From assembly GCF_020782875.1 (NCBI RefSeq), contig NZ_JAJGBN010000003.1:248001-312000 (forward strand): a stretch of 64,000 nucleotides of DNA, read 5' to 3'. The translations under genes and the position numbers were made by a program. The notes below the pieces were generated by a model, which saw nothing but the letters and a program-made list of their open reading frames with translations, ran no database searches and was not told where the DNA came from. Shown in pieces: positions 44,163-53,144 of the stretch; positions within the stretch are counted from its first letter, which is position 1, and every line of letters starts with the position of its first letter. This stretch comes from Allomuricauda sp. M10 (GTDB lineage: Bacteria > Bacteroidota > Bacteroidia > Flavobacteriales > Flavobacteriaceae).

Positions 44163-46859
44163 ATGAAGAAAAAAGTCCTAAAGATTGCCGGTATAACCCT
44201 ACTTATCCTACTTGTTCTGATCATTGCCCTTCCATTGTTCCTTCAAGAGAAGATCGAACAGATCATCAAAGACAAAGTCAACAACAGCATCAACGCCACC
44301 TTCGATTTTGAAGATGCCAGTTTGAGTTTACTAAAAAGTTTTCCGAATGCCAATTTGGAACTCACGAATCTTTCCCTCGTAAACAAAGCCCCTTTTGAAG
44401 GGGACACGCTGTTTTATGCAGGCGATATTCAACTCACCATGTCCATCAAGGAATTGTTCAAGTCAGCGGATGAGCCCATCGTGCTTCAAAAATTGAACTT
44501 GGATCATGCTAAAGTGAACATTAAGGTGGATGTCAATGAAAATGCCAATTACGACATCGCCAAGGAGGACGAAAGTGCTTCGGCGGAAACTGCAGATGCA
44601 TCAGATGACAATTTCACCTTGGCCATGGATTCCTATAGCATTACCAATTCGGAGATTGTGTACCACGATCTTTCCAGTGGTATGCGATTGGCCATTTCTG
44701 AAATGAACCATACGGGTACCGGGGACTTGTCCCTCGAAAAGTCCGAATTGAAAACCATGACCGATGCCTTGGTTTCTTTTGAGATGGACAGCACGTTGTA
44801 CCTGAACAAGAACAAAATCAACTTGGATGCCTTGATCGATATTGACCTAGCCGAGAGTAAATATTCCTTTTTGGAGAACAAAGCCATGGTTAACCAGTTG
44901 CCCTTGGTTTTTGATGGCTTTGTGAAGTTGAACGACAATAACCAAGAGGTGGATATCACCTTCAAGACGCCTTCTTCGGATTTCAAAAACTTTTTGGCGG
45001 TAATTCCCGAAGCGTATTCCAAAAACATTGAAACCGTTGAAACCACCGGAAACTTTGAGGTGAACGGTCAATTTAAAGGAATTGTGGACGATGAACACAT
45101 CCCTACTTTTAAAATTGCCATCAATTCGGACAATGCCTCGTTCAAATATCCGGATCTGCCCAAAGCGGTTCGTAACGTGTATATCGACACCGAGATCAAC
45201 AACGAAACGGGCATCACGGAAGATACTTATGTGAACATCAACAAATTGTCCTTCACCATTGATCAAGATAAGTTCAATATGAACGCCAAGATCAAGGAAC
45301 TGATGGGCAACACCAAGGTGAACGCCCATATGGATGGCAAGATCAACTTGGCCAATCTTTCCAATGCTTATCCCATGCCCGAAGATTTTAATTTGAAGGG
45401 GATGCTGAATGCGGATGTGACCACTAGTTTTGATATGGCCTCTTTGGAGAAAAAGCAATACCAAAACACCCAAACCTCCGGTACTATGCAATTGACCGGG
45501 TTTGAGTACACTTCCGAAGAAATGAAGAACCCGGTGGCCATTAGCAATGCGGCCATGACCTTTAATCCGCAGACCGTCACCCTGAATTCCTTTGAAGGAA
45601 AAACGGGAAGTACAGATTTTAATGCTACGGGAACCTTGACCAACTTGTTGGGCTTTATGTTCAACAATGAAAATGTGGAAGGGAATTTCAAGTTGACTTC
45701 CAATCAATTCGCTCTGAACGATTTTATGATGGAGGATACAGTTGAAGAGGGCCAGACACAAACCGAGACCACCACCACTGGCGAGGAACGCATCAAAATC
45801 CCATCTTTTTTGGACTGTACCGTGGAAGCGGCTGCCAATACCGTGTTGTATGATGATCTGAAACTGAAAAATGTGAAAGGAACCCTGGTGATCAAGGATG
45901 AAACTGCCACCGTAAAAAATCTGACTTCAGATTTGTTTGGAGGAACCTTGGGTCTGAGTGGTGCTGTTTCAACTAAAGGGGAAAATTCCACTTTCGATGT
46001 GGATTTGGGCATGAGTAATTTCAATATCGGGGAGTCTTTTGCCGGATTGGAACTCTTCAAGGTATTGACACCTTTGGCAACCGCTATTCAGGGTAAGTTG
46101 AATTCCGAAATCAAACTTGCAGGAAATTTAAAGGAGGATTTCACGCCGAACCTAGCGACGATTTCAGGGAATTTATTGGCCGAATTGCTTTCACCAAAAG
46201 TAGACACACAAAAGGCTCCCTTGGTCTCGGCATTGGACAGCAAACTCAATTTTTTGAATACCAAGGAAATCAATTTGGAAGGTTTAAAGACCGCCTTGAG
46301 TTTTGATAATGGAACGGTTCAAGTAAAACCCTTTGCCTTAAAATACAAGGATATTGCCATAAACGTGGCAGGTAGCCATACGTTTGACAAGCAGATGAAA
46401 TACACTGCTACCTTGGATGTTCCAGCCAAGTATTTGGGCACCGAAGTGAACAACTTGATAGCGCAATTGAACGACAACAGCCTGCAAGAAGTGACCATAC
46501 CTGTTACGGCCAACATTGGGGGAAGTTTTACCGACCCGACCGTTAGTACGGACCTCACCTCTGGGGTAAAAACCTTGACAACCAAATTGGTGGAAATCCA
46601 AAAACAGAAATTGGTGAACAAAGGGAAAGATACCGCCAAAGAGCTTTTGTCCGATGTGTTCAAAAAGGCCGAAGGAGACACCACCACAACGACCAAATCT
46701 TCTGGCGTAAAAGAAACCTTGGGTAATTTGCTGGGTGGAGAAAAGACGACCACGACCGATACCACCAAGACCACTACCAAGCAAGAAGATGTTAAGAACA
46801 CGGCAAAATCCGTTTTAGGCGGTTTGCTGGGGAAAAAGAAAAAGGATACGGTTAATTAA
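44163..46859 (+). CDS. AsmA family protein
   Basis: 898 residues. One N-terminal membrane helix (about 8-27, ITLLILLVLIIALPLFL), followed by the AsmA opening pattern EKIEQIIKDKVNNSINATFDFEDASLSLLKSFPNANL. A long repetitive beta-rich region of the type that forms a lipid-transfer groove follows, then a C-terminal Thr/Lys-rich low-complexity tail. Such inner-membrane anchored proteins span the periplasm and are thought to move phospholipids to the outer membrane or help assemble it; I infer this by family. It closes the sppA-yhhQ-asmA run. A short dispersed hairpin lies 34 bp after its stop. Confidence 0.88.
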   Translation: MKKKVLKIAGITLLILLVLIIALPLFLQEKIEQIIKDKVNNSINATFDFEDASLSLLKSFPNANLELTNLSLVNKAPFEGDTLFYAGDIQLTMSIKELFKSADEPIVLQKLNLDHAKVNIKVDVNENANYDIAKEDESASAETADASDDNFTLAMDSYSITNSEIVYHDLSSGMRLAISEMNHTGTGDLSLEKSELKTMTDALVSFEMDSTLYLNKNKINLDALIDIDLAESKYSFLENKAMVNQLPLVFDGFVKLNDNNQEVDITFKTPSSDFKNFLAVIPEAYSKNIETVETTGNFEVNGQFKGIVDDEHIPTFKIAINSDNASFKYPDLPKAVRNVYIDTEINNETGITEDTYVNINKLSFTIDQDKFNMNAKIKELMGNTKVNAHMDGKINLANLSNAYPMPEDFNLKGMLNADVTTSFDMASLEKKQYQNTQTSGTMQLTGFEYTSEEMKNPVAISNAAMTFNPQTVTLNSFEGKTGSTDFNATGTLTNLLGFMFNNENVEGNFKLTSNQFALNDFMMEDTVEEGQTQTETTTTGEERIKIPSFLDCTVEAAANTVLYDDLKLKNVKGTLVIKDETATVKNLTSDLFGGTLGLSGAVSTKGENSTFDVDLGMSNFNIGESFAGLELFKVLTPLATAIQGKLNSEIKLAGNLKEDFTPNLATISGNLLAELLSPKVDTQKAPLVSALDSKLNFLNTKEINLEGLKTALSFDNGTVQVKPFALKYKDIAINVAGSHTFDKQMKYTATLDVPAKYLGTEVNNLIAQLNDNSLQEVTIPVTANIGGSFTDPTVSTDLTSGVKTLTTKLVEIQKQKLVNKGKDTAKELLSDVFKKAEGDTTTTTKSSGVKETLGNLLGGEKTTTTDTTKTTTKQEDVKNTAKSVLGGLLGKKKKDTVN

Positions 46860-46892
46860 CCTGGGAGGCTGTACAAATTTTATTCGATCGTC

Positions 46893-46913
46893 ATTCCGAA
46901 CTTGTTTCGGAAT
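46893..46913. repeat. hairpin repeat ATTCCGAA-CTTGT-TTCGGAAT
   Basis: A perfect 8-bp stem with a 5-nt loop, preceded by GTC and followed by CTC. The pattern is a common dispersed element of flavobacterial genomes (from memory). There is no T-run, so I do not call it a terminator. It lies between the converging AsmA and DUF6090 genes. Confidence 0.6.
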
Positions 46914-46993
46914 CTCATAACAGGATTTATTGACTGTTGTGGAAAACTGAAACAAGTCAGGTTGACGCCAAGGTATTTTTTGGACAACTTTTC

Positions 46994-47761
46994 TTATTCT
47001 TTAATCTCACTATTAATGGTAGCCAGAATCTCATCCATCCCTTGCATCAACGGGCTGTAGTGCATGGTTTCCGTGGTGATGCTGGTGAGGATGAACATCA
47101 AAATATTGTTCTCGAATTTAGTGGATTGCAAAAGAGGAAGGTTGCTCAGTTGTTCCTTTCCGATAGGCAATCCCAGGTCGCCAGAAACCCCTGTGAAATC
47201 ATAGATGGTTTTGATACTGTTTTCGTTGGTCCTGAACATATTGATGATCTGATTCCTTTCATGATCCAGCATTGCCTCTTGTTTGGTGATATCCTCCAAG
47301 TTGGAAATCCAGTTGGTGAGCAAAACACGAAGTTGAGGATTGGAAAGGTCCTTTAAACTGCCAGAATTGATCATTTCTTGAAGCAGCGAGTTGTTTGGGT
47401 TGAAGGAAATATCAAAGGCGAAGGCATTGTAAAAAAGATGGGACAATTCTTCCTCATTGGGAAGGTCCGTGGGATTTTGCATAAAGCCAATGATCTTTTT
47501 GGAATCCTCATAGCTTTTTTTGTTGACGCTGATGAGTTCCTTCAATTTAATTTGGCTCGTTTCGAATTCCTTTTTTAGCCCGATAAGGTATACCTGTTCT
47601 TTTTCGCGCTTGATGTGTTGTTCATTGGCGTTGTCAATGGCAAGGGCTATCAAGATTCCGATGACCACCAATACAATTTCTCCAATGGCATAAACGATAT
47701 AATTCCTGATTTTTTTTTCTTCGATCAGTCCCTTTCTTTTGCTTCTGAATATTTTAAGCAT
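46994..47761 (-). CDS. DUF6090 family membrane protein
   Basis: 255 residues from the ATG at 47761; an upstream TTG at 47767 is unlikely. The N-terminal MLKIFRSKRKGLIEEKKIRNY is followed by one membrane helix (about 22-44, IVYAIGEIVLVVIGILIALAID), then helices rich in Glu, Lys and Leu likely forming a coiled coil, with no catalytic motif. This pattern is known as DUF6090 in flavobacteria, where several paralogues per genome are common. The function is unknown; an envelope-located sensor or scaffold is only a guess. No partner is obvious in this location. Confidence 0.82.
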   Translation of the reverse strand: MLKIFRSKRKGLIEEKKIRNYIVYAIGEIVLVVIGILIALAIDNANEQHIKREKEQVYLIGLKKEFETSQIKLKELISVNKKSYEDSKKIIGFMQNPTDLPNEEELSHLFYNAFAFDISFNPNNSLLQEMINSGSLKDLSNPQLRVLLTNWISNLEDITKQEAMLDHERNQIINMFRTNENSIKTIYDFTGVSGDLGLPIGKEQLSNLPLLQSTKFENNILMFILTSITTETMHYSPLMQGMDEILATINSEIKE

Positions 47762-47951
47762 GTTCAATTCTTAGGTAGTATTCGCTTTTTAGTAATTACC
47801 GATGAAATCAACGGCCATGGGGTGATGATCAAGAAGTAACTCAATGTGCATCAACACGGCATTGGGAAAGTTTTTCATGTGGTTGGTTTTCATAAATATA
47901 CATCAAAGATCTTGAAACTTCGATATTGATGAATGGAGCAACGAATCGCTC

Positions 47952-48743
47952 CTAAATACTTACCCCAACGTAGTATCCCTCACTGCCACGAACGTTAAAA
48001 ACCATACTGTCCTCAAAAATAAGGTACTGTCCCTTGATGCCCTTTAGGATTCCTTGGTAACTTGGTGTTTTGTCCAGATTTAGGCTTTTTACCTTTTCGG
48101 GGTATTGCAGCACAGGGAAGTCCAAATGGGTCTCTTGGTTGTTATTTATAAAATAATCGGCTACTTCATCGGGGATGAATGGTTTCAATTTATTGCGCCA
48201 TTCCACTAGATCTACATCTTCAATTCGGTTGGTGAGCATTTTTTGCCAACTGGTCTTGTCACTCACATGGTCTTTTAGGGCCACTTCGGTAATTCCGGCC
48301 AAATAGCGGTTAGGTACTTCCACAATTTCGATGGCTTCATGGGCCCCTTGGTCAATCCAACGGGTGGGAACCTGGGATTTTCGGGTAACCCCAACCTTAA
48401 TGTTGCTCGAATTGGCCAAGTACACGATATGGGGCTGTAATTGCATTTTTTTCTCATACTCCAAATCGCGGTCTTCCTGGTCTAAATGGGCCGTGCTCAA
48501 TTCGGGTTTCATGATCCAGTCACCAGCAGAGGGTGTTTCATAAAAGCATGATTTACAAAACCCTTGTCGGTAAATAGGTCTGTCCTCCCCACAGTTCAAA
48601 CATTGAAATTTGATAAGGTCAATTTTCAGCTCTTTGTCCAGCAACTGGTTCAGGTTCAAAAAATCGCTTCCCAAGGTTAAAAAGTATTGAATGGGTTGGC
48701 CGTTCTCTGTATGCATTTTGCGCAGGACTCCTTCGTACAGCAT
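47952..48743 (-). CDS. DUF2797 domain-containing protein
   Basis: 263 residues, no signal. A four-cysteine zinc-ribbon-like element is seen near residue 48 (CLNCGEDRPIYRQGFCKSC). The segment from about 105 (PHIVYLANSSNIKVGVTRKSQVPTRWIDQGA) is similar to GIY-YIG nuclease folds in arrangement (strand, G-V-T-R, helix). The C-terminal half is alpha/beta with no further motif. The DUF2797 family has no established function; nucleic-acid binding or cutting is suggested by the zinc ribbon and GIY-YIG-like core (inference). It is divergent from the GH3 gene with 98 bp between. Confidence 0.85.
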   Translation of the reverse strand: MLYEGVLRKMHTENGQPIQYFLTLGSDFLNLNQLLDKELKIDLIKFQCLNCGEDRPIYRQGFCKSCFYETPSAGDWIMKPELSTAHLDQEDRDLEYEKKMQLQPHIVYLANSSNIKVGVTRKSQVPTRWIDQGAHEAIEIVEVPNRYLAGITEVALKDHVSDKTSWQKMLTNRIEDVDLVEWRNKLKPFIPDEVADYFINNNQETHLDFPVLQYPEKVKSLNLDKTPSYQGILKGIKGQYLIFEDSMVFNVRGSEGYYVGVSI

Positions 48744-48841
48744 GTTGTTATGAATGTTTGTTTCTTATTTGAAAATGAATGCGAGAAAAGCTATTTTAGC
48801 TGTTGCACCCAACTGAATTTCTTGGCTAAAGATACCTAAAA

Positions 48842-50365
48842 ATGCCCATACCATTATTCAACTCCATAGCTTCTTGGTTATTGAGAAAGCGCTATCACCA
48901 AATAGAACTTTTTCTCAAATACCCGTTGGATGTTCAGGATGAGGTGTTACGACAATTGCTCGATTTTTCCCAAGAAACCATGATCGGAAAGCAGTATGGT
49001 TTTGAGGACCTTCCCAAATACGAGGAATTCCGCAACCGGGTTCCCATTGTAGGGTATGAAGATGTGGCTCCCATGATCGAGCGTACCCGTCGTGGGGAAC
49101 AGAACCTTTTTTGGCCCACTACCATTAAATGGTTTGCCAAAAGTAGTGGTACCACGAATGCGAAGAGCAAATTTATCCCTGTAAGCAATGAGGCTTTGGA
49201 GGACTGCCATTACAAATCCAGCAAAGATTTGCTTTGCCTGTATCTCAACAACAATGAAAACTCCCAACTCTTCACCGGTAAGAGCCTGCGATTGGGTGGG
49301 AGCAAGGAACTTTACGAAGACAATGGCACCTTTTTTGGCGATTTATCCGCCATTTTAATTGATAACATGCCCCTTTGGGCCGAATATAGCAGTACGCCCA
49401 GTAGCAAGGTTTCGTTAATGAGCGAATGGGAGTCTAAACTGGAGGCCATTATTGAAGAAAGCATTCAGGAAAATGTGACCAGTTTGGCCGGCGTGCCATC
49501 TTGGATGTTGGTTTTGCTCAATCAAGTATTGGAAAAAACCGGAAAAAATCATTTGTTCGAGATCTGGGAAAATCTGGAAGTGTATTTTCATGGTGGGGTC
49601 AGTTTTACGCCCTATAAAAACCAGTACAAAAATTTGCTCCCGAGAAAAAAGTTCAATTTTTATGAAACCTACAATGCCTCCGAAGGATTTTTTGGGATAC
49701 AAGATCGGAACAACTCGGATGAGCTTTTGTTGATGTTGGACTATGGTATATTTTATGAGTTCATACCCATGGATTCCAATAGGAGTGAAGATTGGGCCAT
49801 TCCGTTATGGGAAGTGGAACTGGGGGTGAACTATGCCATAGTGATTACTACCAATGCAGGGCTTTGGAGGTATAAGATAGGGGATACGGTCCGGTTCACC
49901 TCCAAGAACCCTTATCGAATCAAAATTACAGGCAGGACCAAACATCATATCAATGTTTTTGGGGAAGAATTGATCATTGAAAATGCGGAGGAGGCATTGC
50001 GGCAAATTTGCCAGAAGACAGATGCCGAGATCATGGATTATACAGCAGCACCCATATTCATGACCGGGAAGGAAAAGGGTGCCCACGAATGGATCATCGA
50101 GTTTAGGAAACCGCCAGAAGACGTGGCCTATTTTACCGAAGTGTTGGACAATGCACTGAAATCCCTCAACTCCGACTATGAGGCCAAACGGTATAACAAC
50201 ATCACCTTAAAAATGCCAAAAGTGCATGTGGCCCGTAAAAATTTATTCCATGACTGGCTCAAATCCAAGAACAAATTGGGCGGCCAACATAAAATTCCTA
50301 GGCTTTCCAATGAACGTGATTATTTGGATGAACTGCTCCGTATGAACATGGAAACAAAGGTGTAA
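48842..50365 (+). CDS. GH3 family acyl-acid amido synthetase-like protein
   Basis: 507 residues. It has the adenylate-forming fold of the GH3 family: FAKSSGTTNAKSKFIPVS (phosphate loop, near residues 98-115), ETYNASEGFFGIQ (acyl-adenylate motif, near 278) and YRIKITGRTKHHINVFGEEL (hinge, near 355-375). Plant GH3 enzymes join jasmonate or auxin to amino acids via an adenylate; bacterial members are uncharacterised and their acyl substrate and amino acceptor are unknown. It is cytosolic. A perfect 22-bp palindrome lies 16 bp after its stop and 112 bp before a small alpha/beta hydrolase on the same strand. Both genes might be jointly regulated through it. Confidence 0.9.
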   Translation: MPIPLFNSIASWLLRKRYHQIELFLKYPLDVQDEVLRQLLDFSQETMIGKQYGFEDLPKYEEFRNRVPIVGYEDVAPMIERTRRGEQNLFWPTTIKWFAKSSGTTNAKSKFIPVSNEALEDCHYKSSKDLLCLYLNNNENSQLFTGKSLRLGGSKELYEDNGTFFGDLSAILIDNMPLWAEYSSTPSSKVSLMSEWESKLEAIIEESIQENVTSLAGVPSWMLVLLNQVLEKTGKNHLFEIWENLEVYFHGGVSFTPYKNQYKNLLPRKKFNFYETYNASEGFFGIQDRNNSDELLLMLDYGIFYEFIPMDSNRSEDWAIPLWEVELGVNYAIVITTNAGLWRYKIGDTVRFTSKNPYRIKITGRTKHHINVFGEELIIENAEEALRQICQKTDAEIMDYTAAPIFMTGKEKGAHEWIIEFRKPPEDVAYFTEVLDNALKSLNSDYEAKRYNNITLKMPKVHVARKNLFHDWLKSKNKLGGQHKIPRLSNERDYLDELLRMNMETKV

Positions 50366-50380
50366 GGTGTTTTTTACACA

Positions 50381-50402
50381 TTTACGAAAACGTTTTCGTA
50401 AA
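50381..50402. promoter_or_regulatory. perfect 22-bp palindrome with central CpG, candidate operator
   Basis: The half-site is TTTACGAAAAC and the two halves are exact inverted copies with no loop, centred between 50391 and 50392. The form AAAACGTTTT, flanked by CG, resembles LacI-family operators. It is not followed by a T-run, so a transcription terminator is less likely. It sits between the GH3 gene and the alpha/beta hydrolase gene. No LacI-family gene lies in this window. Confidence 0.5.
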
Positions 50403-50513
50403 GTTGACCTTTTATCGTGCAAAGCTTCCTTTTGAACAAATAAAAACGGTTTTTCCCCGTTTAATGTAGAAATTCCCCCTCGCTAATCTTTCAAACACTA
50501 AACCATAAAGATC

Positions 50514-51053
50514 ATGGCAGAAAAGCTAGTTGTTATCTCCGATATGTGGGGGGCAAAAAAAGGACTTTGGATTGCATCCTATTTTGGATACCTCCAACAA
50601 TACTATGACATCGTATTTCATGATTGCCAACAATTGGGCAATATAGATGTTCCTGTTTCTTCCGAAGAAAATGTGCACCATGCCTTTGTGGAAGGCGGTA
50701 TTGAACTGGCCGTTGCCAATTTGCTCAAAAAGGAAATAAAGCCAGCCCATTATTTGGCCTTTAGCACCGGTGGTACCATAGCCTATAAGGCGGCTTTACA
50801 AGGTTTGCCCATGAAATCCTTGACGGCGATTTCGGCTACCCGAATCCGATTTGAGGAGGATAGACCTGATACCCGTTTGAATCTTATTTATGGGGAATGT
50901 GATGCCAATAAACCGGATATGAAATGGTCACAACAAGTAGGAGTGGATTTTAGGATTGTACCTAGCTTTGGCCACATGCTCTATTCCGATGAAAAAATAA
51001 TTTCCGAAGTCTGTTTGGAACTTTTGGAGCAAGTCACAAAAAAAGTGGTCTAA
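50514..51053 (+). CDS. small alpha/beta hydrolase-like protein
   Basis: 179 residues. A minimal alpha/beta fold: N-terminal strand LVVISDMWGAKKG, nucleophile-elbow-like FSTGGTIAYKAA (S-T-G-G, Ser as candidate nucleophile), a late strand with NLIYGECDANKPD holding the acid and a C-terminal SFGHMLYSDE giving a His. The order Ser-Asp-His fits a hydrolase but length is short and the elbow lacks G-x-S-x-G. The substrate is not known. It follows the GH3 gene on the same strand and shares its 3' end with the convergent clpX terminator hairpin. Confidence 0.75.
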   Translation: MAEKLVVISDMWGAKKGLWIASYFGYLQQYYDIVFHDCQQLGNIDVPVSSEENVHHAFVEGGIELAVANLLKKEIKPAHYLAFSTGGTIAYKAALQGLPMKSLTAISATRIRFEEDRPDTRLNLIYGECDANKPDMKWSQQVGVDFRIVPSFGHMLYSDEKIISEVCLELLEQVTKKVV

Positions 51054-51069
51054 TTAAGAGACCACTTTT
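51041..51069. terminator. bidirectional terminator spanning both stop codons (hydrolase/clpX)
   Basis: Perfect 11-bp stem AAAAGTGGTCT/AGACCACTTTT (51041-51051, 51059-51069) with a 7-nt loop AATTAAG that contains parts of both stop codons. It is flanked by A and T runs on each side, so it works for both converging genes, and its arms encode the last residues of both proteins. Confidence 0.9.
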
Positions 51070-52289
51070 AGTTTTTTTATCGTTTCGTACGACAGCTTTT
51101 CCTCTGCGTACGCCTTGCTAACCTTGAACTCGGTTTCATCACTGCTCGGTAGTGTGAACATCGCATCTGTGAACACAGCTTCACAAAGGGAGCGTAATCC
51201 CCGCGCCCCAAGCTTGTATTCAACCGCCTTGTCTACAATATAGCTCAATGCCTGTTCGGTAATGGTAAAGGTGATACCGTCCATGGCAAACAGCTTTTCA
51301 TATTGTTTGATGATAGCGTTCTTAGGTTCGGTAAGGATGGCGCGCAATGTTTTTGCATCCAATGGGTTCATATGGGTGAGTACAGGTAGTCGCCCGATGA
51401 TTTCTGGAATCAAACCAAATTCTTTTAGATCTTTTGGGATGATGTATTGCAAAATATTGTCATTGTCCAACTTGTCATCTGCTTTGGATGCACTATAGCC
51501 AACCGCCTGCATGTTCAATCGTTTGGTAATGATGCGTTCGATACCATCAAAAGCACCACCGGCCACAAAAAGAATATTTTCTGTATTTACCTCGATGAAC
51601 TTTTGGTCCGGGTGCTTACGGCCACCTTTAGGTGGAACGTTCACCACGGTACCTTCCAACAGTTTCAGCAACCCTTGTTGTACCCCTTCACCGGAAACAT
51701 CTCTGGTGATGGATGGGTTATCGCTCTTGCGAGCAATCTTATCGATCTCATCGATGAAGACAATGCCTCTTTCCGCTTTTTCCAAATTGTAATCGGCAGC
51801 CTGTAACAAACGGGTAAGGATGCTTTCCACATCTTCCCCAACATAACCAGCTTCGGTAAGTACCGTGGCATCTACAATGGCCAAGGGCACATTGAGCATC
51901 CTGGCGATGGTCTTGGCGATAAGGGTTTTACCCGTACCGGTCTGCCCCACCATAATGATGTTGCTCTTTTGGATCTCTACATCGTCATCCTTGCCCTTGG
52001 GTTGCAAGAGTCTTTTGTAGTGGTTGTACACCGCTACCGACATTACTTTTTTGGTCCTTTCCTGACCAATAACAAATGTGTCCAAGAAATCACTGATCTC
52101 CACTGGTTTTTTCAGTTCCAGTTCGGAGGATAGGTCGTGGTTTTTGGATTGTTTGGATTCTTCAGCAACAATGCTATGGGCCTGTTCTATACATCGGTCG
52201 CAAATATGCGCATCAAGACCAGCGATCAATAAATTGGTTTCTGGCTTTTTTCTTCCACAAAAAGAACATTCCAAGTTTTCCTTTGCCAT
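51054..52289 (-). CDS. clpX: ATP-dependent Clp protease ATP-binding subunit ClpX
   Basis: 411 residues from the ATG at 52289; the start at 52298 would add three residues. N-terminal zinc-binding domain with Cys8, Cys11, Cys30 and Cys33, then AAA+ domain with Walker A GQTGTGKT (115-122), Walker [11 protein letters not shown], sensor motifs and the pore-loop region, and the IGF-type loop expected for ClpP docking. It unfolds substrates (for example ssrA-tagged) and feeds them to ClpP in the cytosol. It lies 87 bp downstream of clpP on the same strand. A terminator spans its stop codon. Confidence 0.97.
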   Translation of the reverse strand: MAKENLECSFCGRKKPETNLLIAGLDAHICDRCIEQAHSIVAEESKQSKNHDLSSELELKKPVEISDFLDTFVIGQERTKKVMSVAVYNHYKRLLQPKGKDDDVEIQKSNIIMVGQTGTGKTLIAKTIARMLNVPLAIVDATVLTEAGYVGEDVESILTRLLQAADYNLEKAERGIVFIDEIDKIARKSDNPSITRDVSGEGVQQGLLKLLEGTVVNVPPKGGRKHPDQKFIEVNTENILFVAGGAFDGIERIITKRLNMQAVGYSASKADDKLDNDNILQYIIPKDLKEFGLIPEIIGRLPVLTHMNPLDAKTLRAILTEPKNAIIKQYEKLFAMDGITFTITEQALSYIVDKAVEYKLGARGLRSLCEAVFTDAMFTLPSSDETEFKVSKAYAEEKLSYETIKKLKVVS

Positions 52290-52376
52290 ATTTCTCAACT
52301 ATTCAACCATTAATAACGCAAAAAAATGGATTTTGGTCTGCGTTAAGGGGTTGGCTTCTTATTTAATGGGTATGAA

Positions 52377-53057
52377 TTAGGATTTTTCCCTTATCAAAAT
52401 TTCATCGATCATGCCATAAGCTTTGGCTTCTTCGGCCTTCATCCAGTAGTCTCGGTCACTGTCGTCATACACCTTGTCAAAAGGTTGACCGGAGTGGTTG
52501 GAGATGATCTCATACAATTCGTCTTTGATCTTCAACACTTCTTTAGCTGCGATTTCAATATCACTGGCTTGGCCTTGGGCTCCTGAAAGGGGTTGGTGGA
52601 TCATCACCCTTGAGTGGGGCAATCCACTTCTTTTGCCCTTTTGTCCCGCGCAGAGCAATACGGCTGCCATAGAGGCGGCTATACCGGTGCATATGGTAGC
52701 TACATCGGGTTTGATGAACTGCATGGTATCGTAAATGCCCAATCCGGCATACACACTTCCACCTGGGGAGTTGATGTAGATCTGGATGTCCTTGGAGGCA
52801 TCCGCACTCTCCAAAAAGAGCAACTGTGCCTGTACAATATTGGCCACTTGATCGTTGATTCCTGTTCCCATGAAAATGATACGGTCCATCATCAATCGGG
52901 AGAAAACATCCATGGCAACTGCATTCAGCTGGCGTTCCTCTATAATGTTGGGGGTCATGTTCATAGGGTACATGCTGCTCATGATCTGGTCATAGTGCAT
53001 GCTGTTTATACCGTGATGCTGGGTAGCATACTTTCTAAATTCTTTTCCGTAATCCAT
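52377..53057 (-). CDS. clpP: ATP-dependent Clp protease proteolytic subunit ClpP
   Basis: 226 residues. Catalytic triad Ser129 (TGIAASMAA), His154 (RVMIHQPL) and Asp202 (DRDYWM) by alignment to E. coli ClpP, and the oligomer motif YINSPGGSVYAGLGIYDTM. The N-terminus is about 25 residues longer than the mature E. coli protein, as expected for a self-processed propeptide. It forms the 14-mer serine protease barrel that pairs with ClpX. It lies between tig and clpX on the same strand; a strong terminator between tig and clpP suggests that clpP-clpX also have a separate promoter or depend on read-through. Confidence 0.97.
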   Translation of the reverse strand: MDYGKEFRKYATQHHGINSMHYDQIMSSMYPMNMTPNIIEERQLNAVAMDVFSRLMMDRIIFMGTGINDQVANIVQAQLLFLESADASKDIQIYINSPGGSVYAGLGIYDTMQFIKPDVATICTGIAASMAAVLLCAGQKGKRSGLPHSRVMIHQPLSGAQGQASDIEIAAKEVLKIKDELYEIISNHSGQPFDKVYDDSDRDYWMKAEEAKAYGMIDEILIREKS

Positions 53058-53080
53058 AGGATAGTACTCGATTTATCTTA

Positions 53081-53115
53081 AAAAAAAGGTGCCGAAAAAT
53101 TAGCTTTTCGGCACC
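53081..53115 (-). terminator. intrinsic terminator downstream of tig
   Basis: Perfect 11-bp stem GGTGCCGAAAA/TTTTCGGCACC (53088-53098, 53105-53115) with a 6-nt loop, followed on the minus strand by seven or more T. It is 30 bp after the tig stop codon and 30 bp before the clpP start. Confidence 0.93.
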
Positions 53116-53144
53116 GTAAAGATACTTATTTTTCTTTTAGCAGA

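Noticed and set aside
44847-45761. 304-codon open frame opposite the AsmA-family gene
   Set aside because: Its residues mirror the plus-strand codons and it contains no domain; the AsmA frame is intact through it.
46893-46913. Hairpin after the AsmA gene as a terminator
   Set aside because: The stem is good but no T-run follows on either strand; I list it as a dispersed repeat.
50444-50462. Hairpin AAACGG ... CCGTTT after the palindrome, as a GH3 terminator
   Set aside because: The stem is short and AT-rich, and only TTAATG follows, with no T-run.
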